DNA from: CAZJKE01 sp964546585
Lineage (GTDB): Bacteria; Planctomycetota; Phycisphaerae; Phycisphaerales; SM1A02
Length of the DNA: 64,000 nt
NCBI GenBank assembly: GCA_964546585.1
Contig: CAZJKE010000003.1
Location: forward strand, 24,569-88,568
Reading direction: 5' to 3'
In this document: piece by piece, positions 16,330 through 24,316 of the stretch
How the letters are laid out: each line of letters starts with the position of its first letter
Numbering within the stretch: the stretch's first letter is position 1
Notes under the pieces: generated by a model
What the model was told of the DNA's origin: nothing
Databases searched by the model: none
What the model saw: only the letters and a program-made list of their open reading frames with translations
Translations under genes and position numbers: made by a program

Positions 16330-17538
16330 ATGCAGTGGACCATCGCCATCCTGAACCCCGGAAACCCCGGAAACCCCGGATCCCCAGGCAACACCAGCCT
16401 TCAAAATGCCCTGGTCAACTCCTGGCCCGGACACGACCACATCAACTTCGTCGAAACCACGGAACAGGTCGAACACATCGACGCAGCCATGATCTGGTCA
16501 CACAACAACGAAGATTTCTCCAGCACCCTGCCCGTCCTCGCTCATCTCTACGCCTCCAACATCCCCACAATCCTCATCAGCGATTGCGGCGATGAATACA
16601 CCGGATTCACAAGCGGCATCGGCGTTATCCATGTGCCCGGCACAACTGACCCCACCACACTGGCCGGACTACTCGCCGGCATGCTGCACCGACAGCCGGA
16701 AGTGTCCCAACTGCGAAGCCAAGTTGGACTCGTGAAACAAATGCACGGGGACCTCGCCGAGGACCTCGAAAAGTTGCAGTGCGAACTCGAAACAGCCGCA
16801 ACGGTCCAACGAGAGTTCATGTCACCAGACACTCCACCAGTACACGGCATGTCCTTCTCTGCACTCTGGCGTCCGGCAGGCATCGTCAGCGGCGACATCT
16901 ATGATGTCACTCGCCTTGATGAAGATCATGTCGGCGTCTTCGTCGCCGATGCAGTCGGCCACGGCATGTCGGCCGGCATGCTCGCCATGATGCTCGGCCG
17001 AACGCTCGCCTCACACCGCACCTGTGGACAAGGAAACGCTCGAGAACCAGCAGAAGTCATGCAGGCCCTCAACGACGCCCTGCTGGAGCGACGAGGACAG
17101 GCATCACGCTTCGCAACCGCCACCTATGCGATTATCAACTGCCGCACACGCGTCATGAGAATGGCCGTTGCGGGCCACCCACCGGCAATGATCGTCGCCG
17201 ACGATGGATCACATCAACTGCTCAACTCCAACGGCCCACTCCTTGGCGTCTTCGACGACGGCGAGTTCGGACAAGACACCGTCAGCCTTCAGACTGGCGA
17301 CAAGGTCCTCCTGTACTCGGACGGCTTCGAGACCGCATTTGGCAACGATTCGACTCACGACGACCTGGCGCCGCACCTGGCAACCTTCCACCGCTACTGT
17401 CTCGAGTCAGACGACTCCGTCGTATCGCAGGCCAACGCCCGGCTTGAACAGATTGACCGGAGAAGCGATGACGACGACCTCACGCTGCTCTGCCTGCACG
17501 CCACACCAGACCAGGTAGCACCCCGCCTCGCAGCCTGA
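16330..17538 (+). CDS. SpoIIE-type serine phosphatase with degenerate N-terminal sensor
   Basis: The 402-residue protein has a C-terminal PP2C/SpoIIE phosphatase domain (residues ~170-395). Motifs: SGDIYDV, FVADAVGHGMSAGMLAM (metal-binding Asp and Gly), 'ATYAIINC', AGHPPAMIV, LYSDGFE and DDDLTLLCL. Such enzymes dephosphorylate STAS anti-sigma antagonists; a STAS protein is encoded at 23813. Residues 1-125 look like a receiver-type fold (MQWTIAIL, 'IDAAMIWSHN', IPTILISD) lacking an obvious phosphoacceptor. A helical linker (~130-165) follows. The loop after strand 1 is GNPGNPGSPGN, encoded by three copies of a 9-base CCCCGGAAN repeat. No ribosome site precedes the ATG; upstream DNA is C-rich. 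Confidence 0.88.
   Translation: MQWTIAILNPGNPGNPGSPGNTSLQNALVNSWPGHDHINFVETTEQVEHIDAAMIWSHNNEDFSSTLPVLAHLYASNIPTILISDCGDEYTGFTSGIGVIHVPGTTDPTTLAGLLAGMLHRQPEVSQLRSQVGLVKQMHGDLAEDLEKLQCELETAATVQREFMSPDTPPVHGMSFSALWRPAGIVSGDIYDVTRLDEDHVGVFVADAVGHGMSAGMLAMMLGRTLASHRTCGQGNAREPAEVMQALNDALLERRGQASRFATATYAIINCRTRVMRMAVAGHPPAMIVADDGSHQLLNSNGPLLGVFDDGEFGQDTVSLQTGDKVLLYSDGFETAFGNDSTHDDLAPHLATFHRYCLESDDSVVSQANARLEQIDRRSDDDDLTLLCLHATPDQVAPRLAA
16356..16385 (-). repeat. CCCCGGAAN tandem repeat (G4 motif) inside phosphatase gene
   Basis: CCCC runs start at 16356, 16365, 16374 and 16382, giving three 9-base units plus a fourth run; the minus strand fits G4N5G4N5G4N4G4. The same unit recurs at 18219-18243. 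Confidence 0.6.
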
Positions 17539-17541
17539 GTC

Positions 17542-18153
17542 CTACTTCCCCATCCGCCGCAGAACATGAGCCACCGTGCGGGCCAAGATGTCTGTTTCGA
17601 TATTGACCGCATCCCCCGGCGACACATGCCCCAACGTCGTCTCCGCAAGCGTCGTCGGCACCAGCGCCACCTCGAACCAACCATCCCCCGTCGCTGCAAC
17701 GGTCAATGACACACCGTCCACCGTGATCGATCCCTTGGACACAACCGCATCCCCATCGATTGACGCCGCGGATATCCGAACGCGTCGATCAGAGGCCCCT
17801 TCCGGCGAAACGGAAAGTACCTCCTCAACGCCGTCTACATGCCCCTGCACCAGATGACCGCCAAGCAGCGAATCCGCCCGCAACGACCGCTCCAGATTCA
17901 CGCGATCAGAAGGCTGAAGTCCACCGAGCGTTGTCTGCGACAGCGTCTCAGGAACAACATCGAAGGCCAACGACTCAGATGCCTCCACCACGGTCAAACA
18001 ACACCCGGACACGCTGATCGACTCGCCGAGTGTCACCGGACACTCCCAGCCCGGCACACCCGTGCCTGGGGGCATCACCCGGAGGGCGCTTCCGGCCCCC
18101 GTTGCCGCCACCTCCAGAACCTCGCCAACATGTTGAATGAGACCTGTAAACAT
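17542..18153 (-). CDS. ribE: Riboflavin synthase
   Basis: The 203-residue enzyme dismutates two 6,7-dimethyl-8-ribityllumazine to riboflavin. It has the two tandem lumazine-binding barrels: repeat 1 starts MFTGLIQHVGEV and includes SVSGCCLTVV; repeat 2 includes GGHLVQGHVDG and 'ITVDGVSLTV'. The ending FVNIET-like 'NIETDILART' is typical. The ATG at 18153 has GGAG 5 bases upstream. No ribB/ribH neighbour and no FMN riboswitch is seen upstream. It is convergent with the phosphatase gene (3-base gap). Confidence 0.95.
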   Translation of the reverse strand: MFTGLIQHVGEVLEVAATGAGSALRVMPPGTGVPGWECPVTLGESISVSGCCLTVVEASESLAFDVVPETLSQTTLGGLQPSDRVNLERSLRADSLLGGHLVQGHVDGVEEVLSVSPEGASDRRVRISAASIDGDAVVSKGSITVDGVSLTVAATGDGWFEVALVPTTLAETTLGHVSPGDAVNIETDILARTVAHVLRRMGK

Positions 18154-18177
18154 CTACACTCCAGGGCACATGGTACC

Positions 18178-18206
18178 TTGACGGTCGCAGTCCTCCCCTC
18201 GATACT
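18178..18206 (+). promoter_or_regulatory. Sigma70-like promoter for propeller-purH operon
   Basis: TTGACG at 18178 and GATACT at 18201 are separated by 17 bases and point at the gene starting at 18265. Confidence 0.35.
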
Positions 18207-18252
18207 GACCCCTGTCCTCCCCGGAATCCCCGGAATCCCCGGACCTCACCCC
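18195..18252 (-). repeat. Second CCCCGGAAN repeat / G4 motif in 5' leader
   Basis: CCCC runs begin at 18195, 18209, 18219, 18228, 18237 and 18249; the middle three have a 9-base period with the same CCCCGGAAT unit as 16356-16385. It lies between the promoter and the start at 18265. Confidence 0.6.
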
Positions 18253-18264
18253 GGATTGCCCCAC

Positions 18265-19437
18265 ATGCTCAAACACCACACCATGACACATGTCCTGATT
18301 GCCACCGCCCTGACAGTCTGCGCCATGACCACCGCAGCAACCGCCCGCCCGCCGCTCCCAGTCGAGGATGCCACCACACTGGGCTATCGCGTCGACTGGA
18401 TGAACAGCACCCTCGGACGCACCCTTCGACTGCCGAGCGTGCAAGGCGATTCAGTGTTCGCCATCGACGAAGAAGATGATCTCGTTCGAATCGAAGTGGA
18501 CACGGGTACACGCCGCTGGTCGGCCCCGGTGGGCAACAAGATCTTCAAAGTACTGGGCGTCAATTATCTCCCCGAAACAAGCCAGGTGCTTATCACCAGC
18601 GACGGCGCGGTCTATGCACTCGAGGCCGCAACCGGCAACATGGTTGTCGAGAACGAAGCGAAGGATTCGCCCCGCGCTGCCAACAAACCCATTCAGAATC
18701 TGCCGTGGACCGCCGGAACTCCCTCGGCCACACTTCGGCCCTACCTCGTCTACGGCAGCCGCTCAGGCGAACTTGTCTGGCACGCCTATGACATCGGTTT
18801 TTCATTGCGGACCTACCGCATTGCAGATGCCATTCGGGTAGAGCCGCTCGCGTACGGCGACATGGTGGTCGGGGTCGGAGCCCGTGGGGAAGTTGCGGTC
18901 GTGGATGGAAGTACGGTCACGCAACTTTGGTCAACCACACTGCTGGACGCCGTGGTCGCGCCGCCGGTCATCGGCGACAATGGTGCCGATGATGGGCCGT
19001 CACTCTTTATCGCCGGGACCGACCAGTACTTGCGAAGTGTCGGACTGCAAGACGGCGTCCTCCGCTGGAAAACGCTGACTTCATCACCTCTGACATCCTC
19101 GCCGACACTCATCGGCAAGGCCCTGTACCAACAGATTCCAGGTGAAGGGCTCGCATGCTTCGATGCCTTCGCCACGACAGTGACGGGCGATCGCCGCTGG
19201 ACATCCAGTGAGGTCAATGGGAATGTCCTCACAGCAACGACTGGCGGAAGGCTGATTGTCTGGGACGAAGATCACCAGCGGATCCAGATACTCGAGACGC
19301 GGAAGGGGCATGTCGTTGCCACGGTGGATCTCCCCGACATCAGCAGCGTATTCACCAATTCACTGAACAACGGTGATCTCTACCTGCTGACCGTGGATGA
19401 CGCCATCCTGCGACTGGTCCCAAGAACCGGCCAATGA
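18265..19437 (+). CDS. Exported PQQ-like beta-propeller protein
   Basis: The 390-residue product has an N-terminal signal (MLKHHTMTHVLIATALTVCAMTTAATA). The rest is a WD/PQQ-type propeller with repeated 'GDSVFAIDEEDDLVRIEVDTG', 'GAVYALEAATGN', 'LRSVGLQDGVLRWK' and 'ALYQQIPGEGLACFDA' blades, each ending in the aromatic/Gly pattern of BamB-like proteins. No quinoprotein catalytic residues are seen, so a structural or binding role (for example BamB-like) is more likely than dehydrogenase activity. Start is the ATG at 18265 or 18283; both precede the hydrophobic core. The stop overlaps purH (ATGA), so the genes are coupled. Confidence 0.83.
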   Translation: MLKHHTMTHVLIATALTVCAMTTAATARPPLPVEDATTLGYRVDWMNSTLGRTLRLPSVQGDSVFAIDEEDDLVRIEVDTGTRRWSAPVGNKIFKVLGVNYLPETSQVLITSDGAVYALEAATGNMVVENEAKDSPRAANKPIQNLPWTAGTPSATLRPYLVYGSRSGELVWHAYDIGFSLRTYRIADAIRVEPLAYGDMVVGVGARGEVAVVDGSTVTQLWSTTLLDAVVAPPVIGDNGADDGPSLFIAGTDQYLRSVGLQDGVLRWKTLTSSPLTSSPTLIGKALYQQIPGEGLACFDAFATTVTGDRRWTSSEVNGNVLTATTGGRLIVWDEDHQRIQILETRKGHVVATVDLPDISSVFTNSLNNGDLYLLTVDDAILRLVPRTGQ

Positions 19438-21014
19438 CATCGCTTGTGCCAATCCGCCGGGCCCTGCTCTCGGTCAGCCGCAAGCAGGGATTGGCGGACT
19501 TTGCACGCAGACTGATCGATGCCGGCGCCGAGATCATCTCCACTGGCGGCACTGCGGCGGCGCTGAAGGATGCCGGCATTCCCGTCACGCCCATTGAAGA
19601 TGTCACGGGCTTTCCAGAGATGCTCGACGGTCGGGTCAAGACGCTGCATCCTGCTGTCCACGGTGGACTGCTCGGGCGGCGGGATAACCCCGAACACCTC
19701 GAAGCGATGGCTGAATACGGCATGGCACCCATCGACCTGATCTGCATCAATCTGTATCCCTTCGAAGACACCATTGCCGGAGGCGATGTCACGGAACTTG
19801 AGGCGATCGAACAAATCGACATTGGCGGGCCGGCGATGATTCGATCGGCCGCGAAGAACCACGCTTTCGTCACAGTCGTCACCGATGCTTCGCAGTATCC
19901 CCTCGTCATTGCGGACCTGAACGGCCACGATGGCGCTACCACGCTCGATCTCCGCCGCGACCTCGCCGCGGCGGCATTCAGACGAACTGCGGAATACGAT
20001 GCGGCGATTGCCGGGTGGTTTGAAGGAGAGGGCGATCTCTTTCCAACACATCTCTGTATTCGAGCGGCGTTGGAGCAGGTCCTTCGCTACGGCGAGAATC
20101 CGGATCAGTCCGCGGCGATCTATCGCACGGGCATTGCGGACGGCGCAAGCGTGGTCACTGCACGATCTGTCGCTGGCAAACCACTCAGTTACAACAACAT
20201 CATCGATGCCGCCGCCGCTCTGGAACTGGTGAAAGACTTGCACGCGCTGCAGCAAGGCCATGCCGCTGCCGTCATCAAACACACCAATCCATGCGGCGCA
20301 GCCACTGCCGATTCTCCAGAGTCTGCATTCACCGCTGCGTGGAAGGGCGATCAACTCGCTGCGTTTGGCGGCATCGTGGCCCTTGACTCGCCCGTCGATC
20401 AGGAACTCGCCCGAATCATTGCGGACGGAGAGAAGTTTTTCGAAGTGATCGTTGCGCCGTCATTCGCGGACGCTGCACGCGTCGTCCTGCAGAAGCGATG
20501 GAAGAACATTCGCCTGCTGGAAGTAGGTGACATTGTGGGCGTTTCACCCGGGACTGCCATTCGTTCGGTACACGGAGGGCTGTTGACCCAGACGATCACC
20601 CCCGCCGCAGCCGACACGGGGGCTTGGGAGGTCCAATGCGGCGATGATCCATCTCCCGCGTTGCGGAGATCCATGGCCTTTGCCTGGGTGACATGCAGCC
20701 ACCTCAAGTCGAACGCAATTGCCATCACCGATGGCCATGCGATGATTGGCGCGGGCATGGGCCAAGTCGATCGCGTCTCCGCTGCGAGGCAGGCGATCGA
20801 CCGGGCGGGCGATCGCCTTGGGAGGTCAGCGTTGGCCGTCGCGGCTTCAGATGCCTTTTTCCCGTTCCCCGACGGAGCCAAGGCACTCATTGATGCCGGC
20901 GTGCAGTGCATCGTCCAGCCGGGCGGGTCGGTCCGCGATCAGGAAACGATCGACCTCTGCCGAGACCACCATGTCACCCTGATCCACACCGGACGCCGGT
21001 GCTTTAGACACTAA
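19434..21014 (+). CDS. purH: Bifunctional AICAR transformylase / IMP cyclohydrolase
   Basis: The 526-residue enzyme performs the last two steps of IMP synthesis. The N-terminal cyclohydrolase (MGS-like) domain, residues ~1-200, has RRALLSVS, STGGTA, DVTGFPEMLDGRVKTLHP and GLLGRRDNPEH. The C-terminal transformylase has LRYGENPDQSA, LSYNNIIDAAAA, KHTNPCGAA with the catalytic Lys-His, and 'GAGMGQVDRVSAAR', then 'SDAFFPFPDG'. The length is normal. It overlaps the upstream propeller gene by 4 bases. Two bases after the stop lies a palindromic repeat (21017). Confidence 0.96.
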   Translation: MTSLVPIRRALLSVSRKQGLADFARRLIDAGAEIISTGGTAAALKDAGIPVTPIEDVTGFPEMLDGRVKTLHPAVHGGLLGRRDNPEHLEAMAEYGMAPIDLICINLYPFEDTIAGGDVTELEAIEQIDIGGPAMIRSAAKNHAFVTVVTDASQYPLVIADLNGHDGATTLDLRRDLAAAAFRRTAEYDAAIAGWFEGEGDLFPTHLCIRAALEQVLRYGENPDQSAAIYRTGIADGASVVTARSVAGKPLSYNNIIDAAAALELVKDLHALQQGHAAAVIKHTNPCGAATADSPESAFTAAWKGDQLAAFGGIVALDSPVDQELARIIADGEKFFEVIVAPSFADAARVVLQKRWKNIRLLEVGDIVGVSPGTAIRSVHGGLLTQTITPAAADTGAWEVQCGDDPSPALRRSMAFAWVTCSHLKSNAIAITDGHAMIGAGMGQVDRVSAARQAIDRAGDRLGRSALAVAASDAFFPFPDGAKALIDAGVQCIVQPGGSVRDQETIDLCRDHHVTLIHTGRRCFRH

Positions 21015-21016
21015 CA

Positions 21017-21040
21017 GTGTCCGGAACCGGTACCGGACAC
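21017..21040. repeat. GTGTCCGG...CCGGACAC palindrome, left copy
   Basis: This is a 24-base imperfect palindrome, GTGTCCGG and CCGGACAC arms around a duplicated ACCGG core. Together with the copy at 22526 it brackets the phosphatidylserine decarboxylase-like gene. It could also act as a hairpin between convergent purH and that gene, though no T-run follows. Confidence 0.7.
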
Positions 21041-21047
21041 CTCATCG

Positions 21048-22499
21048 TTACATTGAACCGATATCGATGATTGCGATCTGATTGCCCATCCGCGACTGCA
21101 CGGCCGGGCTCACCATTCCCTTTGAGAACAAGAGAATGTTCAGCGAGCCTCCGTAGTAAAAACTGCCGATCCTCGTGTATCCCCGCTTCACCTTCTTACC
21201 CGGCTTGATGTCGGCATCCAAGACAACTGACCCCACGGTATTGAGTCCCACGGGAATCGACGCAACATATCCCTTCAGTGTTGAAGGCGTTGCACCCGGG
21301 ACATTCGCATACTCCACCTCGATGATCACGACGCCACGTTGAAAACTCGAAAACTGGCTGAAATCCACTCCCGGACGGCCAATATCACCTCCACGGGAAA
21401 TCCAGTTCGGCACATCGTCGTAGCCCCACGTTCCATACTGATCCAACACTGCCGCATGCACCACAGTGCCTGTGACCGGTGTGTGGTAGTGGTGATAGGT
21501 ATTCGGCATCAGAATGCATGACAATCCCGACCCTCCGACAAACGGGGTCCGGTACTTCTCAGGAACTCCATCCAGCAAATCGGAGAGGCTGATCGGAATG
21601 CTCTTGACATCAAGCACCATGTCAAATTCGAGCGGGTTCTCGACGAATCTCCGATTCACTTTGCCATCTTCGACCAACACCTGAACAAGCGAATTCACAA
21701 TGCAATCGGTCGGGGCCGAGATGATGTAATCACGATCCGGCATCGTGACCGGTCGGCTTGGAATTGTCTGCGATGCCTTATCAACGATGATCTGGCGGGA
21801 AAAGAAGTCGTTCCATGACACATACTCACTTATCTTCTGCTTCTGGTAATCTTCGATCTCAATGCGGGGATCATTGAACCACTGCTCTACATACTTCGTC
21901 GAAGCTGGTGAATCCAGAAACTCTCCACGCTCGGCTGCAAATTCGTTGAATAGATCAAATCCCGCCGTCAGCGACTGGGACTCATTCAGTGGGTTTCTGC
22001 CCTGCACGAAAGCCACGCCGGCGGGGTTGCGGTAGTACAGCCAAAGAAACTTCTGGATGTACAGAAGGCCGTTGTCTTGATCTCCAACGATCTGTGGGAG
22101 CCACGGACCCCAGGCCGTCAACTCTTTGATCAATACCTGCAGGAGTTCTTCGCCGCTGGCGGCCACCGACCAGGGGTTCGCGGTCCCGTTGTATGCCGGC
22201 GGTGTCCGAAGCCCTGCGACCACTGCGTCCAGAGCGTCAGCCACCGCGGAATCGCTTACGTATGCCTCGACAAACTTGGTCAGACTGGCACCGCATGGCG
22301 AGGCCGCCGCCTTCCGGATCGCTGCTTTGGAAAGGAGGTCGCCCCCCGCGTTGGTCAGCCGCCGCAATCGCCCGTCGTAATCGGACTTGGATACTAACGA
22401 ACGCAGATTCTCCGGCACATCGTCGCGATACCCCGCCGCCGCCGCCATCGGCGCAACAAACAACAGTACAGAAAGTACGACAAACAATAGTTTAGGCAT
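21048..22499 (-). CDS. Exported phosphatidylserine decarboxylase-like protein
   Basis: The 483-residue protein has a signal peptide (MPKLLFVVLSVLLFVAPMAAA). An N-terminal domain of ~200 residues precedes a phosphatidylserine decarboxylase-type domain. Its landmarks are SWNDFFSRQ (residues ~225-235), ISAPTDCIV, MPNTYHHYHTPVTG with the conserved His, and YYGGSLNILLFSKG near the C-terminus, where Ser of GGS sits at the position of the pyruvoyl-forming Ser of LGST. Self-cleavage is therefore possible. The canonical enzyme makes phosphatidylethanolamine at the inner membrane; an exported copy suggests another substrate. The gene looks less GC-rich than its neighbours and sits alone between two palindromes, as if inserted. 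GAGGAG precedes the ATG. Confidence 0.8.
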   Translation of the reverse strand: MPKLLFVVLSVLLFVAPMAAAAGYRDDVPENLRSLVSKSDYDGRLRRLTNAGGDLLSKAAIRKAAASPCGASLTKFVEAYVSDSAVADALDAVVAGLRTPPAYNGTANPWSVAASGEELLQVLIKELTAWGPWLPQIVGDQDNGLLYIQKFLWLYYRNPAGVAFVQGRNPLNESQSLTAGFDLFNEFAAERGEFLDSPASTKYVEQWFNDPRIEIEDYQKQKISEYVSWNDFFSRQIIVDKASQTIPSRPVTMPDRDYIISAPTDCIVNSLVQVLVEDGKVNRRFVENPLEFDMVLDVKSIPISLSDLLDGVPEKYRTPFVGGSGLSCILMPNTYHHYHTPVTGTVVHAAVLDQYGTWGYDDVPNWISRGGDIGRPGVDFSQFSSFQRGVVIIEVEYANVPGATPSTLKGYVASIPVGLNTVGSVVLDADIKPGKKVKRGYTRIGSFYYGGSLNILLFSKGMVSPAVQSRMGNQIAIIDIGSM

Positions 22500-22525
22500 G
22501 ATGAACTCCTCTCAAACAACCCACG

Positions 22526-22543
22526 GTGTCCGGTACCGGACAC
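22526..22543. repeat. GTGTCCGGTACCGGACAC perfect palindrome, right copy
   Basis: This 18-base perfect palindrome lies 26 bases upstream of the decarboxylase-like start and 2 bases from the HNH gene stop. It matches the copy at 21017 except for a 6-base core duplication there. Confidence 0.75.
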
Positions 22544-22545
22544 CC

Positions 22546-23181
22546 TTACTCCTGCAATTCAACGGACCAATACGCGTCGTTGAGAAATGCCTTCCAGGAG
22601 CGGTACTGTTCCGGGCCGACCCGAAGGCGAATGGTCTGGCTCGCCTTCGGTTCAAATGGCCTGCGGATCAGCGAGACGCCGGCCTGCCGAGGCGTCCTGC
22701 CGCCCTTCCTGGTATTGCACCGCAAACAGGCGCACACCAGATTCTCCCAACTGTTGCAACCCCCCTGGACCCGCGGAACCACGTGATCAATCGTGAGATC
22801 CGACGACGGCACTCGCTTTCCGCAGTATTGACACTTGTGACGATCTCTGGAATAGAGATTCCGTCGGGTCAACCGAACTGCCGGCCGAAGCAAGCGATCG
22901 AAGGACAGCAGCCTGATGATCTTTGGAACTGCGATCTCAAAGCGAGGTAGTTTGATCCAGTGGTGTTCGCGTCGTTCGAACTCCCGCTGCAACTCCGCAA
23001 CCTCCATCCAGGACACGAGATCGTAATTGTTGTACCGGCCATCCTCGACTGCAATGATCTCGGCCGTCTGCCGGCACAGCAGCGTAAACGCCTGCCGCAC
23101 AGTCGCAACACGCACGGCAGCGTAATAACGGTTGAGTACAAGGACCTTCTGATCGAGCGTGGCTGTTGTAGTTTCCATCAT
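22546..23181 (-). CDS. HNH endonuclease domain protein
   Basis: The 211-residue protein carries a C-terminal HNH nuclease fold: CQYCGKRVPSSDLTIDHVVPRVQGG, then NLVCACLRCNTRKG, giving two zinc-ribbon CxxC pairs around the His metal centre. The N-terminal half ('VLVLNRYYAAVRVATVRQAFTLL') is the conserved lead-in of a large planctomycete/actinobacterial HNH family whose targets are unknown. It starts at one of two adjacent ATGs (23181 or 23178). It follows nuoB by 18 bases on the same strand. There are no toxin, restriction or phage genes nearby, so a defence role is not supported. Confidence 0.88.
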   Translation of the reverse strand: MMETTTATLDQKVLVLNRYYAAVRVATVRQAFTLLCRQTAEIIAVEDGRYNNYDLVSWMEVAELQREFERREHHWIKLPRFEIAVPKIIRLLSFDRLLRPAVRLTRRNLYSRDRHKCQYCGKRVPSSDLTIDHVVPRVQGGCNSWENLVCACLRCNTRKGGRTPRQAGVSLIRRPFEPKASQTIRLRVGPEQYRSWKAFLNDAYWSVELQE

Positions 23182-23199
23182 GTGCTGCTCAATGCAAGA

Positions 23200-23769
23200 T
23201 CAGGTCACGGCCACCGTAACTTCCACCGGCTGAGGCTGCGGCCGGTAGTTCGGCTCCAGCGACAGATGTAGCGGTACACGACGGCCCTCGCCGTCGTAGG
23301 GCAGATCGTCCTGATCGATGATCCGCTGAATTGCCATCACGCCCTCGATCAACATTTCCGGACGCGGCGGGCAACCAGGCACATAGACATCGACCGGAAT
23401 GAACTGGTCGACACCCTGCACTACGGCGTAGGTGTCGAATACGCCGCCGGTCGATGCGCATGCGCCCATGGAAATGACCCATTTGGGTTCGGTCATCTGC
23501 ATATAGATCCGCTGCAGCACCGGCATCATCTTGATGGAGACGCGGCCAGCGACGATGAGTAGATCCGCCTGCCGCGGGCTGAAGCGAAAGACCTCCGCCC
23601 CGAAACGGGCAAGGTCGTACCTGCTCGACGCCGTCGCCATCAACTCGATGCCACAGCAAGCCGTGGCAAACGGCATGGGCCAGACGCTGCTGCGCCTGGC
23701 CCAATTGATGACTTTGCTCAACTGTGTCGTCAGATATCCGTCGACGGGAATGGCTGATTCGAGGCCCAT
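23200..23769 (-). CDS. nuoB: NADH-quinone oxidoreductase subunit B
   Basis: The 189-residue peripheral-arm subunit binds the N2 4Fe-4S cluster that passes electrons to quinone. The ligand pattern is complete: tandem Cys in TACCGIEL, Cys in GACAST and Cys in PGCPPRPE. The ATG at 23769 gives MGLESAIPVDGYL, fits the usual length and lies 9 bases after TACCAT; an in-frame GTG at 23808 would add 13 residues. Other complex I genes are not adjacent; nuoC lies at 32071. Confidence 0.94.
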   Translation of the reverse strand: MGLESAIPVDGYLTTQLSKVINWARRSSVWPMPFATACCGIELMATASSRYDLARFGAEVFRFSPRQADLLIVAGRVSIKMMPVLQRIYMQMTEPKWVISMGACASTGGVFDTYAVVQGVDQFIPVDVYVPGCPPRPEMLIEGVMAIQRIIDQDDLPYDGEGRRVPLHLSLEPNYRPQPQPVEVTVAVT

Positions 23770-23778
23770 TGCACGGCC

Positions 23779-23784
23779 ATGGTA
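23779..23784 (-). promoter_or_regulatory. -10 element before nuoB
   Basis: TACCAT on the minus strand lies 9 bases before the ATG at 23769. Confidence 0.35.
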
Positions 23785-23812
23785 GGTCGTCCACGCCTCG
23801 CATGCCACTCAC

Positions 23813-24226
23813 TCAAGCCGCCGCGGTGTCCCACGGCGAAGAAGGGCTCTGTATGGCGAAGAGACGATCAAGACGCATCATCTCGAAGAGTTCGCGAAGA
23901 TGACTGTTCAGTCCGCGAATTGAAGTGTTGCCGCCGAAACCGTCAACAGTGTTCCTCACATCAATGCACATGCCCAGTCCAAGGCTTGAGATGAACTGGA
24001 TCTCGCTGAAGTCGAGGACAAGGTGCTTGGCCTTTGATCCCCAATCCCGCACCTTCGCGTTGATGGCATTCGCGACAACCGTCGCCTCACGCTCACCGAT
24101 GCGAGGACCGACGAGATACGCCGTAACCGTGCCATTGTCGTACGCGACATCCACGAAGAGTGACCGCCGCGCGGTTGGACCGCTGTTCGTTCCGTTGATT
24201 CCGTTCATGACGCTGTAATCGGACAT
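23813..24226 (-). CDS. STAS-domain anti-sigma factor antagonist-like protein
   Basis: The 137-residue protein has a single STAS domain (residues ~22-125): 'TVTAYLVGPRIGEREATVV', then 'HLVLDFSEIQFISSLGLGMC'. The Ser pair in FISSLGLG is the position phosphorylated by anti-sigma kinases and dephosphorylated by SpoIIE-type phosphatases. No kinase or sigma factor gene is next to it, but a SpoIIE-type phosphatase is encoded at 16330. A ribosome site (GGAG) precedes the ATG. Confidence 0.87.
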   Translation of the reverse strand: MSDYSVMNGINGTNSGPTARRSLFVDVAYDNGTVTAYLVGPRIGEREATVVANAINAKVRDWGSKAKHLVLDFSEIQFISSLGLGMCIDVRNTVDGFGGNTSIRGLNSHLRELFEMMRLDRLFAIQSPSSPWDTAAA

Positions 24227-24316
24227 TTGCTTTCTCCGCTGAGGTGGACATCCCGAAAAGCAGGAAGAAAGTGCATTCCTTTCACCTTCGCCGGAATCTG
24301 CCTTATCGGTCGTTGC

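Noticed and set aside
18154..18264. Possible FMN riboswitch upstream of ribE
   Set aside because: None of the conserved RFN sequence blocks is present; the region holds C-run repeats and a promoter candidate.
19380..20354. Open frame of 324 codons antisense to purH
   Set aside because: purH is complete and coupled to the upstream gene; the antisense frame lacks a start site and motifs.
21017..21040. Palindrome as an ordinary rho-independent terminator of purH
   Set aside because: No T-run on either side, and a second copy flanks the other end of the adjacent gene; kept as a repeat instead.
22546..23181. HNH gene as part of a defence or restriction system
   Set aside because: No methylase, helicase, toxin or phage gene is next to it; neighbours are nuoB and the decarboxylase-like gene.
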